From Cyanobium usitatum str. Tous (GTDB taxonomy: Bacteria > Cyanobacteriota > Cyanobacteriia > PCC-6307 > Cyanobiaceae), in NCBI RefSeq assembly GCF_963920485.1, contig NZ_OY986431.1, positions 372,001 to 436,000 on the forward strand: a stretch of DNA of 64,000 bases, read 5' to 3'. How positions within the stretch are numbered: position 1 is the stretch's first letter; each line of letters opens with the position of its first letter. Shown one piece after another: positions 54,230 through 63,576 of this stretch. The translations under genes were made by a program, and so were the position numbers. The notes below the pieces were generated by a model, which searched no databases, was not told where the DNA came from, and saw only the letters and a list, made by a program, of their open reading frames with translations.

Positions 54230-54816
54230 GCGTCTTTGGCCTGGATTACCCCGAAGCCGCCATGGTTGCGGTGGTACACGACCTGGATCTGGCCAGTTTC
54301 GGCGTCGCGGAAGACGTAGAAGTCGTGGTCGATCAGCTCCAGCTGGTGCAGGGCATCATCGAGGCTCATCGAGGGCATGTCGTAGTACTTGCGCCGCACC
54401 CCCCGGTTGGGCAGTTCGGGCTCCTTGCCGTCCACCAAGGTGCTGCCGGGGGGCGGCAGATTGGCGGCGGCGCCAGCCTCCTCGTCGCGGGCGGAGCGGT
54501 GCACCGGCCCTTGGGCCTGCTCCTGGATGCGGTCCTTGTAGCGGTGCAGCTGGCGGCTGAGCTTGCTGGCCACCAGGTCGATGCTGGCGTAGAGGTTGTC
54601 GCTGCGCTCCTGGGCGCGGATCACGGTGCCATTGGCAAACATCGTGACTTCGACCGTTTGCTGCGGCACCCGGGGGTTGCGGGCCACCGACAGGTGCACG
54701 TCGGCCTCTTTGACAAGGCCCTCAAAGTGGTGAATGGCGCGGATCAGCTTGGTTTCGGTGTACTCCCGGATGGCGGGAGTGACGTCAAGATTGCGGCCAT
54801 GGATAAGCAGTTTCAT
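54226..54816 (-). CDS. hpf: long-form ribosome hibernation promoting factor (LrtA type)
   Basis: 196 residues. N-terminal domain MKLLIHGRNLDVTPAIREYTETKL binds the 30S decoding region; the C-terminal domain (KYYDMPSMSLDDALHQLELIDHDFYVFRDAETGQIQVVYHR) drives 100S dimers. The two-domain form is the cyanobacterial LrtA, a light-repressed transcript in some strains. First gene of the leftward operon, divergent from lipB. Confidence 0.93.
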   Translation of the reverse strand: MKLLIHGRNLDVTPAIREYTETKLIRAIHHFEGLVKEADVHLSVARNPRVPQQTVEVTMFANGTVIRAQERSDNLYASIDLVASKLSRQLHRYKDRIQEQAQGPVHRSARDEEAGAAANLPPPGSTLVDGKEPELPNRGVRRKYYDMPSMSLDDALHQLELIDHDFYVFRDAETGQIQVVYHRNHGGFGVIQAKDA

Positions 54817-54867
54817 CAGATGGCAACCGCCTCAGGTGCTCTGGTGCACCAACGCTAAGAACGGCTT

Positions 54868-55551
54868 GTGATAACTCCCAACCTCGATGCAATCCTTTTT
54901 GAAGCGACGGCTCCGGTGCCGTTTGAACGGGCCTGGGCGGTCCAGCGCCAGCTGCAGCAGCGGCTGCTGGCCCATCCCGAGGGCCCCGACGCCGTGCTCC
55001 TGCTTGAGCATGAGCCCTGCTACACCATGGGCCGCGGCGCTTCGGAGGCCTTTCTGCGCTTCGATCCCGCCGCACCGCCCCTGCCCCTACACCGCATTGA
55101 CCGCGGCGGCGAGGTGACCCACCACGCCCCGGGCCAGCTGGTGCTCTACCCGGTGCTCAATTTGCAGCGCCACGGCGCTGACCTGCACCAGTATCTGCGC
55201 CAACTTGAGCAGGTGGTGATCGATGTGCTGGCGGGTTTGGATTTGCAGGGCGAGCGGATCGATGGGCTCACCGGGGTGTGGCTGGAGGGCCGCAAGCTGG
55301 CGGCGATCGGGGTGGGGGCGCGGCGCTGGATCAGCCAGCACGGCCTGGCCCTGAATGTGGATTGCGACCTGGCTGGTTTTGCGCCGGTGGTGCCCTGCGG
55401 ACTCGCTGATCGGCCCGTGGGGCGCCTGGTGGATTGGCGGCCGCAACTCAACGCCCAGCAGCTGCGCCGGCCATTGCTGGAGGCTTTTGCCAGTCGTTTC
55501 GGCCTGGTGCTGCGGCCATCCAATCCCCAGGACGGGGTGTTCAAGCTGTGA
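54868..55551 (+). CDS. lipB: octanoyl-ACP:protein octanoyltransferase
   Basis: 227 residues from a GTG. Transfers octanoyl to lipoyl domains. [44 protein letters not shown] and the catalytic-Cys segment FAPVVPCGL are diagnostic. It overlaps the transporter start by 4 bases (GTGA). Its product is needed by PdhC, whose gene start appears to lie 4 kb to the right. Confidence 0.95.
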   Translation: MITPNLDAILFEATAPVPFERAWAVQRQLQQRLLAHPEGPDAVLLLEHEPCYTMGRGASEAFLRFDPAAPPLPLHRIDRGGEVTHHAPGQLVLYPVLNLQRHGADLHQYLRQLEQVVIDVLAGLDLQGERIDGLTGVWLEGRKLAAIGVGARRWISQHGLALNVDCDLAGFAPVVPCGLADRPVGRLVDWRPQLNAQQLRRPLLEAFASRFGLVLRPSNPQDGVFKL

Positions 55552-57098
55552 CTGCTGAGCTGGCCAGGGAAATTATTTTCCGCAGCGGCGAACATCTTGT
55601 TCTGGTGGCTTCCAGTGTGGCGCTGGCCCTGCTGATCGCCCTGCCCCTGGGGCTGGCGATTCAGGCGCACCCCCGCTGGCGCCGCCTGGTGCTGGGGCTG
55701 GCCAATGCCGTGCAGACCATCCCCAGCCTGGCGATCTTCGGCTTGCTGCTCACCGTGCCCCTGCTTGGTGGCATTGGTTCCACGCCGGCGGTGGTGGCCC
55801 TCACTCTTTACGCCTTGCTGCCCCTGCTGCGCGGACTGCTCACCGGGCTCCAACAGGTTCCGCCCGGGCTGAAGCAGGCCGGGCAGGCCCTGGGGCTCAG
55901 TGGCGGCCAGGTGTTGCGCTACGTGGAGCTGCCGCTGGCCCTGCCCAGCCTGATGGCGGGCCTGCGGGTGGCTGCCGTGATCTCCGTGGGGGTGGCCACG
56001 ATCGGCGCGGCGATTGGTGCCGGTGGGCTGGGGGTATTCATCTTCCGGGGCATCGCCACGGTGAACAACACCCTGCTGCTGGCCGGGGCCCTGCCGGCGG
56101 CGGCCATTGCCCTGGCTGCCGATGCTTGTCTGGGAGCCCTCGAGACACACCTGACCCGGGGGTCGCGGCAGCCACGCCCCAGGCCATGGCTCCGGCGGCG
56201 GTGGGTCCTGGCGGCGGCCCTGCTCGGCTCGGCCCTGCTTGCCATCGCCCTCGGCTGGCATCAGCTGGCCCCTCCAGGCCCTGCCGGCTCGGTGGTGATC
56301 GGGGCCAAGGGTTTTACCGAACAGCAGTTGCTCGGTGAACTGCTGGCCCAGGAAATTGAAGAGCACACTTCGCTCCAGGTGCGGCGCGAATTCAGCCTTG
56401 GCAGCACCTTTCTCTGCCATGAGGCCGTGCGCCAGGGCCGGGTCGATGGCTACGTCGAATACACCGGCACGGCATGGTCGGCGATCCTCAAGCAGCCCTC
56501 GAGCCCCGGCGCCAGCGACCGCGCCAGCCTCTGGAACCGTGCTCGCCGGCTTTACGCCGAGCGCTACGGGCTGCGGATGTTCCCCTCGCTTGGCTTCGAG
56601 AACACCTTTGCGATTTTGATCCGCCGGGCCCAGGGGCAGCAACTCGGGCTCCGGAGCATCAGCCAGGCGGTGCTGCCGGCCCGCCGATGGCGGGCCGCCT
56701 TCGGCTACGAGTTTCTCAACCGGGGCGATGGCTACCCGGGGCTGGCGAGCCGCTATGGCCTGCGTTTCGCCGCGCCGCCTACGGCCATGGATCTGGGCCT
56801 CACCTACCGGGCCCTGGCCGACGGCCGGGTGGATTTGATTGCAGGCGACAGCACCAGCGGCCTGATTCCCGCCCTGAAGCTGCAGGTGCTGCTGGACGAC
56901 CGCCACTACTTCCCCGCCTATGACGCGGTGCCCGTGTTCAACGCCGCAAGCCTGGAGCGCCATCCGGAGCTGGTGCCGGTGCTGGAGAACCTGGCGGGCC
57001 GCATCTCGGCCGTCACCATGCAACAGCTCAATGCCGCGGTGGATCTGGAGCACCAGAGCCCCGAACTGGTGGTGCGCCGCTGGCGGCAGAATCACTGA
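55548..57098 (+). CDS. osmoprotectant ABC transporter, permease fused to binding protein
   Basis: 516 residues from a GTG. Residues about 1-215 are a permease with the EAA-type loop ([29 protein letters not shown]); one more segment ([18 protein letters not shown], about 222-242) anchors an OpuAC-type binding domain ([24 protein letters not shown] to the end), so the binding domain faces the periplasm. It probably imports glycine betaine or a similar compatible solute. No ATPase gene is adjacent; it must be encoded elsewhere. Confidence 0.88.
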   Translation: MTAELAREIIFRSGEHLVLVASSVALALLIALPLGLAIQAHPRWRRLVLGLANAVQTIPSLAIFGLLLTVPLLGGIGSTPAVVALTLYALLPLLRGLLTGLQQVPPGLKQAGQALGLSGGQVLRYVELPLALPSLMAGLRVAAVISVGVATIGAAIGAGGLGVFIFRGIATVNNTLLLAGALPAAAIALAADACLGALETHLTRGSRQPRPRPWLRRRWVLAAALLGSALLAIALGWHQLAPPGPAGSVVIGAKGFTEQQLLGELLAQEIEEHTSLQVRREFSLGSTFLCHEAVRQGRVDGYVEYTGTAWSAILKQPSSPGASDRASLWNRARRLYAERYGLRMFPSLGFENTFAILIRRAQGQQLGLRSISQAVLPARRWRAAFGYEFLNRGDGYPGLASRYGLRFAAPPTAMDLGLTYRALADGRVDLIAGDSTSGLIPALKLQVLLDDRHYFPAYDAVPVFNAASLERHPELVPVLENLAGRISAVTMQQLNAAVDLEHQSPELVVRRWRQNH

Positions 57099-57118
57099 AT
57101 AGGCCCCTTCCAGGCAGG

Positions 57119-59089
57119 ATGGCGTGCGCCCCAGGGGTGTTAACACTGCTGGAAAGCCCTACCGCTTCCACCGCCGTGGCCCGCGCCGCCTCCCCCGCTG
57201 AAATCCATTGGAGCGGCAGTCGCCGCGATCGCCAGGCCCTGGCCCAGCGGGCCGACTGGAGCGGCCTCACCGGCCTGGAGCAGCTCTGGCCCGTGCTGGC
57301 GGCGCGCCACGGCGATGCTCTGGCCCTGGAGGCTCCCCATGCGGCCACGCCCGAGCAACTCAGCTACCGCCAACTGCAGCAGCGCATCGAGCAGGCCGCG
57401 GCGGCCTTTGCCGGCCTGGGCGTGGGCGCTGGTGATGTGGTGGCCCTGTTTGCCGAAAATGGTCCCCGCTGGCTGCAGGCCGACCAGGGGCTGATGCGGG
57501 CCGGTGCCGCCGACGCGGTGCGGGGCAGCGCCGCCCCTGTGGAGGAGCTGCGTTACATCCTGGAAGACTCAGGTGCCAGCGGCCTGGTGGTGGAATCGGC
57601 GGCCCTGCTGGCCAAGCTGAACCTCTCCCCTGAAGCGAGGGCGCGCTTGCGCTTTGTGGTGCTGTTGGAGGGGGATAGGGAGGTGGGGGCGGCGCCAGGA
57701 TCCTGTTTCAGTTGGGGCGAACTGCTCGAGCGCGGGGCGGCGGCGTTGGCCTGCGGCACGCCGGCCCCGCCACCAACGGCTGTTGGGGCCCGCCTCGCCA
57801 CGATTTTGTACACCTCTGGCACCACGGGGCAGCCCAAGGGCGTGCCCCTCAGCCACGCCAACTTGCTGCACCAGCTGCGCCACCTGGGGGTGGCCGTGGC
57901 ACCCAAGCCGGGCGACCGGGTGGTGAGCGTGCTGCCGATCTGGCACTCCTATGAGCGCAGCGCTGAGTATTTCCTGCTGGCCTGTGGCTGCCGCCAGACC
58001 TACACAACCCTCAAGCAGCTGCGCGCCGACCTGCAGCGGGTAAAGCCCCACTACTTGATCAGCGTGCCGCGACTGTGGGAGGCCTTGCTCTCTGGGTTTG
58101 ACGACGCCCTGGCGGCCATGCCGGCCTCGCGCCAGCGGCTACTGGGCGCGGCCCTGGCCAACAGCCGTGCTTTTGGCCGCTGCCGCCGCCAGGCCCTCGA
58201 TCTCACCCTGCGCCCGGAAGGCGTGTTGTCTCGGTTAGGGGCGGCCGGCTTGGCCTTGCTGCGTTGGCCCCTGCACCGGCTGGCGGCGGCCTTGCTCTGG
58301 CCGAAGCTGCGCCAGCAGCTGGTGGGCGGCCGGCTGCGCACGGCGATCAGCGGTGGCGGCGCCCTGGCCATGCACGTGGATGGCTTCTTCGAAGCCATCG
58401 GCATCGAGCTGCTGGTGGGCTACGGCCTCACCGAAACCAGTCCCGTGCTCACCTGCCGGCGCCGTTGGGCCAACCGCCGCGGCAGCGCCGGCCAGCCCCT
58501 GGCGGGCACCAGCCTGCGGATCGTTGATCCCGAATCCGGCGAGCTGCTGGCCCTGGGGCAGCGCGGCCGGGTGCTGGCCCGCGGCCCCCAGGTGATGGCG
58601 GGCTACTGGGGCAAGCCGGAGGCCAGCGCAGCCGTGCTTGACGGCGAAGGCTGGTTTGACACCGGCGATCTGGGCCACCTGCTGCCCGATGGCTCCCTGG
58701 TGCTCACCGGCCGGGCCAAGGACACGATCGTGCTGAGCAGCGGCGAGAACATCGAGCCCGGCCCCCTCGAGGAGGCCCTGGTGGCCAGCCCCCTGATCGA
58801 GCAGGTGCTGGTGGTGGGCCAGGACCGCAAGCAGCTCGGCGCCCTGGTGGTGCCCAAGGCGGCGGCGGAGTCAATCGATCTGGCCCTGTTGCGGGCTCTG
58901 ACGCGGGAGTGCAACCGGCTGCTGGCCGCCCGCCCCGGCTCCCGCCCCGACGAACGCCTTAGCGGTGTGGCCTTGGTTGAGCCATTCACCCTCGATAACG
59001 GTCTGCTCACCCAGACCCTCAAGCAGCGCCGCGACCGGATTACGGCCCGCGACGCTGCGGCGATTGAGGCGATCTACGCACCCCGCTGA
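57119..59089 (+). CDS. aas: long-chain acyl-ACP/acyl-CoA synthetase
   Basis: 656 residues, AMP-forming. ILYTSGTTGQPKGVPLSH is the P-loop signature, AISGGGALAMHVDGFF and GYGLTETSP the adenylate site, DTGDLGHLLPDGSLVLTGRAKD the hinge region. Cyanobacterial enzymes of this length recycle free fatty acids by activating them, mainly as acyl-ACP. It starts 20 bases after the transporter, but a shared function is unlikely. Confidence 0.9.
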   Translation: MACAPGVLTLLESPTASTAVARAASPAEIHWSGSRRDRQALAQRADWSGLTGLEQLWPVLAARHGDALALEAPHAATPEQLSYRQLQQRIEQAAAAFAGLGVGAGDVVALFAENGPRWLQADQGLMRAGAADAVRGSAAPVEELRYILEDSGASGLVVESAALLAKLNLSPEARARLRFVVLLEGDREVGAAPGSCFSWGELLERGAAALACGTPAPPPTAVGARLATILYTSGTTGQPKGVPLSHANLLHQLRHLGVAVAPKPGDRVVSVLPIWHSYERSAEYFLLACGCRQTYTTLKQLRADLQRVKPHYLISVPRLWEALLSGFDDALAAMPASRQRLLGAALANSRAFGRCRRQALDLTLRPEGVLSRLGAAGLALLRWPLHRLAAALLWPKLRQQLVGGRLRTAISGGGALAMHVDGFFEAIGIELLVGYGLTETSPVLTCRRRWANRRGSAGQPLAGTSLRIVDPESGELLALGQRGRVLARGPQVMAGYWGKPEASAAVLDGEGWFDTGDLGHLLPDGSLVLTGRAKDTIVLSSGENIEPGPLEEALVASPLIEQVLVVGQDRKQLGALVVPKAAAESIDLALLRALTRECNRLLAARPGSRPDERLSGVALVEPFTLDNGLLTQTLKQRRDRITARDAAAIEAIYAPR

Positions 59090-59170
59090 ACCTTGTGGGT
59101 GCGGTGCGGCGAACCGGCGGTTGACCCCGGTGCGCCCTGCTGACAGCCTGGGCGCTGCTTTGCTCCCCCC

Positions 59171-59611
59171 ATGGCTGACGGCTCCCTCACGATCAAACGC
59201 ACCATCACCGTGCGTGCCGTGGTTACTCCCCGCTGGAAGGAGGACGCCGAGCGTGAGCTAAGCAATGCCATCGCCAATGTCGATGCCCAGCTTTCCCAGC
59301 TAGAGCAGGAGGGTCAGCAGCTGGTAGACGAGATCCGCCGCCAGAGCGCCAACCCCCTCGACCCCCGAGTACAGGAGCAGGTAGCTTCAGTGCAGCAGCA
59401 GGTGGCGGCAAAGCGCGCCGAGCTGGAGGAGCAGAAGCGCCAGATGCTGGAGCAGCAGCGCCAGGTACGCGAACTGGAGATGGAGCAGATCGTGGAGCAA
59501 GGCCAGATCGAGAGCGTCTGCGAGGTGCAGGTGGGCGACAACCTGGTGGAAAAGCTGCAGGCGGCTGTGCTGGTGCGCGATGGCGTGATCGAGGCCATCG
59601 AAGCCGGCTGA
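59171..59611 (+). CDS. YlqD-like coiled-coil protein
   Basis: 146 residues. A short beta-rich N-terminus (LTIKRTITVRAVVTPRWKED), a long coiled coil (about residues 30-105, Gln/Glu-rich) and a C-terminal strand region (VCEVQVGDNLVEKLQAAVLVRDGVIEAIEAG). This matches the YlqD family in cyanobacteria; its function is unknown. In picocyanobacteria it lies before pdhC, which supports the reading of the next feature. Confidence 0.75.
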   Translation: MADGSLTIKRTITVRAVVTPRWKEDAERELSNAIANVDAQLSQLEQEGQQLVDEIRRQSANPLDPRVQEQVASVQQQVAAKRAELEEQKRQMLEQQRQVRELEMEQIVEQGQIESVCEVQVGDNLVEKLQAAVLVRDGVIEAIEAG

Positions 59612-59662
59612 TCCCCCTGGCGGGAGCCGCGTAAAATCAGCCCATTACACGGCAGACCTCCG

Positions 59663-59710
59663 TTGGCCACCCACGAAAATGGCAAAAACCAGTCCTGGTA
59701 TTGCTTTTAG
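59663..59710 (+). pseudogene. pdhC: probable 5' stub of pdhC (dihydrolipoamide acetyltransferase) cut by an element
   Basis: A TTG-initiated frame reads MATHE then NGKNQSWYCF and a stop. Cyanobacterial PdhC proteins start MATHDIFMPALSSTM, and the gene order (acyl synthetase, YlqD, pdhC) fits. The match ends within the fifth codon, where the element with the integrase at 59829 would begin. Only about five residues match, so this is inference. Confidence 0.5.
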
Positions 59711-59722
59711 AGTTGGAGCAAT

Positions 59723-59814
59723 GGTTGGAACAACCACTGAATTGGCGCTAAAGTCGGTCTGTGCCTGACTGGAGGAGAGAGGCGTTGGAACAGAAGTTGG
59801 TCTGTTCCAACGCC
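59723..59814. promoter_or_regulatory. palindromes upstream of the second integrase
   Basis: GGCGTTGGAACAGA (59781-59794) and TCTGTTCCAACGCC (59801-59814) form a perfect 14-bp inverted repeat around AGTTGG, 15 bases before the integrase start. A smaller one, GGTTGgaaCAACC, is at 59723-59735. Both contain GTTGGAACA. No T-run follows. Candidate operator or integrase/excisionase sites. Confidence 0.6.
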
Positions 59815-59828
59815 AATTCTTGATATCT

Positions 59829-61190
59829 ATGCCAAAAATAGAAGTCAAAGAATTAACGCTTAATGGGCAGGCGTACATAATCAAATATGCAGAACGCCTG
59901 ACCTTTTACCTGAGGGTTAATAGGGGTGGCAAGAGATATACAAATATTTCGCTAGGCACTGCGGATGTAAAGCAAGCGCACAAAAATGCTCTAGCGGCGT
60001 ATGTCAAGGTTGAGGGCGAACCGCCTAGGTCAAAGACCAGAAAACTTGATATATCAAAAGCGTGTGAGGATTACTTGGAGGAGAGGGCAAAAGAAGTTCT
60101 CCGAGGGCAGTTGGCACCAAGGTCACAGGATTTATATAGACAGCGAATTTCCCAGCGCATCTTGCCTTACTGCAGGGTCAAAGGCATACGAAGCATTGGC
60201 GATATTACTAAGAATACATTTCAAGATTATGCCGGTCATTATTTGGATGTGACTCAGAAGGGAAAGTGGCAGACGGAAACCGCTGGTTTGTCAGCGGGAA
60301 CAATTAATACTGATATCACCACGATCAAGGCAGTACTGAACTGGATGGTGGAGAGGGAAATGCTTGATCCGAAGAAAAAACCTGACCTTAAGAAACTCAA
60401 GGATCGTAAGAACTACAGAGATGAGGCAAACCCAGCATTCCTTCCAGAAGACTGGAAACGGTTTTGTGATGAACTTTATGCAGTTGAGAATGGCATTGAT
60501 GACCCGGAAACTCTGTGGAAGAGGCGCTGGTTTATTCATTGGGTCAGATTTCAATATCAATCTGGGTGCCGCCCACACGAAACAGCGCAGATTCGTTTAG
60601 GTGACTCTGAGATAGTGAAGAGAAAGGATGGCAAGGTCAGCGGCATCCTGAAAATTTCTAATACCACCAAGACAGGCGGAAGGGAGGTTGCGATGAATGG
60701 CAGCACTCTGCAGAAGATCAAATCGCACTTGACTAAGGGTATAAAGATTCGCAATCAACAGATAGAACAGTACAACCAGAGAGTCTTTGCTGGCGAGGTC
60801 AAGGACAAAAAGGGAACCACCTTGACGCTGCCACTGCCTTTGATTCCGCAGGTATCAAAGGATGATTTGTTAATGATGAATCCGTTCTTTGATGGTCGCT
60901 CTGTTTATCACATAGAGCACACAAGGCAGTGGTTTAATCGGGTTTTGGCGAAATGTGACTTTGATAGAAAATATACTCTTTACTCGTTGCGTTCAACTCA
61001 TATCTCATTTGCATTGCTTCAAGGACAGCGAGTCAATTTGGTTGCCAAGAACTGTGGAACATCATTGGCAATGATTCAGAAGACCTACGATGGTCTTTCT
61101 AGTCGTTTCCATATTGACTCGCTTGGGTTCTTTCAAGATTCGGTTCCCAGAGATGAAGATGACGCTTTGATCCAGGTTGATGCTGACTAA
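59829..61190 (+). CDS. int: tyrosine-type site-specific integrase (second element)
   Basis: 453 residues from the ATG at 59829. Catalytic residues: YQSGCRPHETAQIRL (Arg 1), YTLYSLRSTHISFALL (Arg 2, Tyr in the usual His slot), CGTSLAMIQKTYDGL (nucleophile Tyr). The N-terminal part resembles phage arm- and core-binding domains. It shares the SGxRPHE and YTLYSxRS blocks with the island integrase at 29486 but is otherwise divergent. AT-rich. It probably integrates the element that starts near 59675 and continues past the window. Confidence 0.88.
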   Translation: MPKIEVKELTLNGQAYIIKYAERLTFYLRVNRGGKRYTNISLGTADVKQAHKNALAAYVKVEGEPPRSKTRKLDISKACEDYLEERAKEVLRGQLAPRSQDLYRQRISQRILPYCRVKGIRSIGDITKNTFQDYAGHYLDVTQKGKWQTETAGLSAGTINTDITTIKAVLNWMVEREMLDPKKKPDLKKLKDRKNYRDEANPAFLPEDWKRFCDELYAVENGIDDPETLWKRRWFIHWVRFQYQSGCRPHETAQIRLGDSEIVKRKDGKVSGILKISNTTKTGGREVAMNGSTLQKIKSHLTKGIKIRNQQIEQYNQRVFAGEVKDKKGTTLTLPLPLIPQVSKDDLLMMNPFFDGRSVYHIEHTRQWFNRVLAKCDFDRKYTLYSLRSTHISFALLQGQRVNLVAKNCGTSLAMIQKTYDGLSSRFHIDSLGFFQDSVPRDEDDALIQVDAD

Positions 61191-61334
61191 ACCAAATCTC
61201 TAAGATCCTGACAAAAATCAGAAACACGCTTAAGGCAGCGTCAGGGGACTTGGAGTGGTTACAAATCAGACCCGTTGAAAAGCAGTCATAGTCAATACGG
61301 TAGCTGTCAGGAAAGATGACGACTCTGCTGCCAT

Positions 61335-62459
61335 TCATGCAGCCATGGCAAACGTAGCTGGTCTTGGGTCGATTTCCGGTTGTGGAGGATTGATCCAAAC
61401 CACCTCCGGCTGACGCCAGCAACGCGTTGATCGTGACCAGCGACGTGGATTTTGCTGGCGTGCCTGTTCATAGACGTGAGCACGATGGCGGCAAATGGCA
61501 ACGGCTTGACCGCTATGGCGCTGCTGGGGTGTCACGAACTTGATCCCGCTATGGCGGTGCCGGTGGTTGTACCAGTCCACAAAAGACGCCACCCACAGGC
61601 ATGCCTCTTCCACGCTGGCGAATGGCCGCCTTGGGTAATCGGGCCGGTATTTTGCTGTTCGGAACAGCGCTTCCGAGTAGGGGTTGTCGTTGCTAACCCT
61701 TGGTCTAGAGAAGGACCGCAGCACCCCCAGCTCTTCCAGGCGGCTTTCCAGCGTGGCGGCACGCATTGAGTTGCCGTTATCGGCGTGGAGGGTCAACGGT
61801 ATCTGGCGCCCCTTGCTGATCCGCTCGCGCAGGCAGGCTCTGCTCACCAGATCGGCTGCAATGGCTGGGTCTTCTCGCTCAGCGACATCCCAGGCCACCA
61901 CCTTCCTGCTCCAGACGTCGATCACCAGATAGAGATAGAGCCACACGCCACGCACTGTTGTTGGCAGGTAGGTGATGTCCCAGCTCCACACCTGATTTGG
62001 CCCTGCGGCCCGCAGGCGTGGCACTGGCCTCGGCTCCTGTGGTGGTCGGGCGCGACCACGGCGATTCGCCTGGCCATGGGCGTGCAACACCCGGTAGAAG
62101 CTGCGCTCTGAGCCAATGAACAGGCCCCGGTCCGCAAGGATCGGCACGATTTGCCCGGGGGGCAGCGCAGCGAATTCCGGCTCGTTGCAGGTGAGCAGAA
62201 TGCGCTGGCGCTCTTCTTCACTGAGGCGGTGTGACACATTGCGTTGACTGCCTTTGCGGCAATCCACACCGCCGCCATCACCGGCAAACTGGCGTCGCCA
62301 TCGCTGCAGCGTGGTGAGGCCAATACCCAACAGCAGGGCCAGTTGTCTGGCACGAGCACCAGCGGCAAGCCCCTCATCCATGATCTGCAAAGCCTTCTGG
62401 CGGTCTTCGGGCGAGGTCAGTCGTCCGCGTCCTCTCCCCAGAAGGCCTGGATCTTTTTT
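61335..62459 (-). CDS. IS3-family transposase, orfB part
   Basis: About 374 residues if read from the slip site; an internal ATG at 62390 gives 351. HTH-like GIGLTTLQRWRRQF, then VWSWDITYLP, LTLHADNGNSM and [13 protein letters not shown] with the three catalytic acidic residues. Open throughout, so probably active as OrfAB. Confidence 0.9.
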   Translation of the reverse strand, partial: KKDPGLLGRGRGRLTSPEDRQKALQIMDEGLAAGARARQLALLLGIGLTTLQRWRRQFAGDGGGVDCRKGSQRNVSHRLSEEERQRILLTCNEPEFAALPPGQIVPILADRGLFIGSERSFYRVLHAHGQANRRGRARPPQEPRPVPRLRAAGPNQVWSWDITYLPTTVRGVWLYLYLVIDVWSRKVVAWDVAEREDPAIAADLVSRACLRERISKGRQIPLTLHADNGNSMRAATLESRLEELGVLRSFSRPRVSNDNPYSEALFRTAKYRPDYPRRPFASVEEACLWVASFVDWYNHRHRHSGIKFVTPQQRHSGQAVAICRHRAHVYEQARQQNPRRWSRSTRCWRQPEVVWINPPQPEIDPRPATFAMAA

Positions 62460-62923
62460 GCTGCCAACAGCAGTGCCGCTGCTTCTGCCAGTGCCTTCTC
62501 CTTACGGCGCAGCTCTTGTTTGAGCTGTTTGATTTCACGCTGGTCCTGCTGATGGCGTCGGTCTAGATCCTTCTGCTCTGTCAAGGTGAGCACTGGCTTT
62601 TCGTTGGCATCCTGGGATGCCTGGCGCCACCTTTCCACCTGCTCCGGGTACAAACCCCGTTCACGGCAGTAGGCAGCCAGCTCGGTGCCATTAAGCCCAG
62701 CAGTCTCGAGCACCACCGTGAACTTGTCGGTGGAGCCCCAGCCCTCAGGATCCTTCTGGCTGGCGGGAACCACCTCTCCCTGCAAACGCCAAGATTTTCG
62801 CCAGCTGTAGAGGGTCATCACATGGATGCCCAGCTCTTTTGAAATCCTGGCCACGCTTTGCCTTTGAGGTGGGCTCATTCGCCTTCTCACATCAGCTCTA
62901 ACAGCCTCGCTGTAACGACGCAT
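62417..62923 (-). CDS. IS3-family orfA
   Basis: 168 residues, MRRYSEAVRADVRRRMSPPQR, HTH ARISKELGIHVMTLYSWRK, and a coiled coil (LDRRHQQDQREIKQLKQELRRKEK). The same length as orfA of copy 2. Contains the A6G motif near its 3' end for the -1 frameshift into orfB. Confidence 0.9.
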   Translation of the reverse strand: MRRYSEAVRADVRRRMSPPQRQSVARISKELGIHVMTLYSWRKSWRLQGEVVPASQKDPEGWGSTDKFTVVLETAGLNGTELAAYCRERGLYPEQVERWRQASQDANEKPVLTLTEQKDLDRRHQQDQREIKQLKQELRRKEKALAEAAALLLAAKKIQAFWGEDADD

Positions 62924-63061
62924 TGAATTTCTCCATCAAGCCCCCTGGTGATCGAAATGGAGAGGCGTCAACTTTCCTGGCAGAGGGGGATACGGAGGAC
63001 TTATCTGTGGTCTATCTGGGAGGTAGCAACTGCCAAGCGGGCACGGGCACTGATTCGCCCC

Positions 63062-63409
63062 TCACTCATCAATGGAGTCCAGGGCACTCATAATCTGATC
63101 AAGAAGGTGGTAGGGCATTGCTTGCTCCATTGCCCGAATCATTCCTGTGCCATCAATGCAAAAGTAATAATCAGTCATTCCTTTGCTGAACCAGAAGGTC
63201 CTAACTATCTGGGGCGTCTCATCGTCCAATAGATCGTGAATCAGGTCAATGGCATAGTCACTGATTTCCTCTTCCAATGCTGCTTGAATGGTATTCAGTG
63301 TATTCAGGGCACTATCCAATTCCTCTGGCGTCAGGCGCCCCAGTGCTTCTTGATACTGGTGCTCTATAGAAAACTTTCTTTTGACTTTATCGGCATTCTT
63401 TTTATTCAT
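63062..63409 (-). CDS. hypothetical protein of the right element
   Basis: 115 residues, helical and acidic (QYQEALGRLTPEELDSALNTLNTIQAAL). A Phe/Tyr-rich patch (RTFWFSKGMTDYYFCIDG) follows. No family recognised. It starts 14 bases after the small gene at 63424-63576 and belongs to a leftward unit of four. Confidence 0.55.
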   Translation of the reverse strand: MNKKNADKVKRKFSIEHQYQEALGRLTPEELDSALNTLNTIQAALEEEISDYAIDLIHDLLDDETPQIVRTFWFSKGMTDYYFCIDGTGMIRAMEQAMPYHLLDQIMSALDSIDE

Positions 63410-63423
63410 ACGGTTAGGGTCAC

Positions 63424-63576
63424 TCAGAGAACTCTTTGCTTTTTCATTTGGTCATATACAGTCCTTACCGCATAATCAATCACGGCATCTTCATTTGCAA
63501 ACTCCTTTTGCCCTGTAATTGGAGTTTTGGTCTTGTTCTGGATTTCCTGTATGAGAGATCTGGTTTTGCTGTTCAT
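63424..63576 (-). CDS. very small hypothetical protein in an overlapping frame
   Basis: 50 residues, MNSKTRSLIQEIQNKTKTP...YDQMKKQRVL. It overlaps the end of the gene at 63491-63745 by 86 bases in another frame. The organised helix-like pattern (EDAVIDYAVRTVYDQMKKQ) argues that it is real and that the tail of its neighbour may be read-through. Confidence 0.4.
   Translation of the reverse strand: MNSKTRSLIQEIQNKTKTPITGQKEFANEDAVIDYAVRTVYDQMKKQRVL

Larger units (their letters stand above)
61305..62982 (-). mobile_element. IS3-family element, copy 3 (diverged relative, apparently intact)
   Basis: About 1678 bases. Ends TGTCAGGAAAGATGACG (61305-61321) and, inverted, TGCCAGGAAAGTTGACG (62966-62982), two mismatches. 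Same gene order and A6G slip (62453-62459) as copies 1 and 2, but protein and DNA differ throughout, so it is a separate lineage of the same family. Confidence 0.9.
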
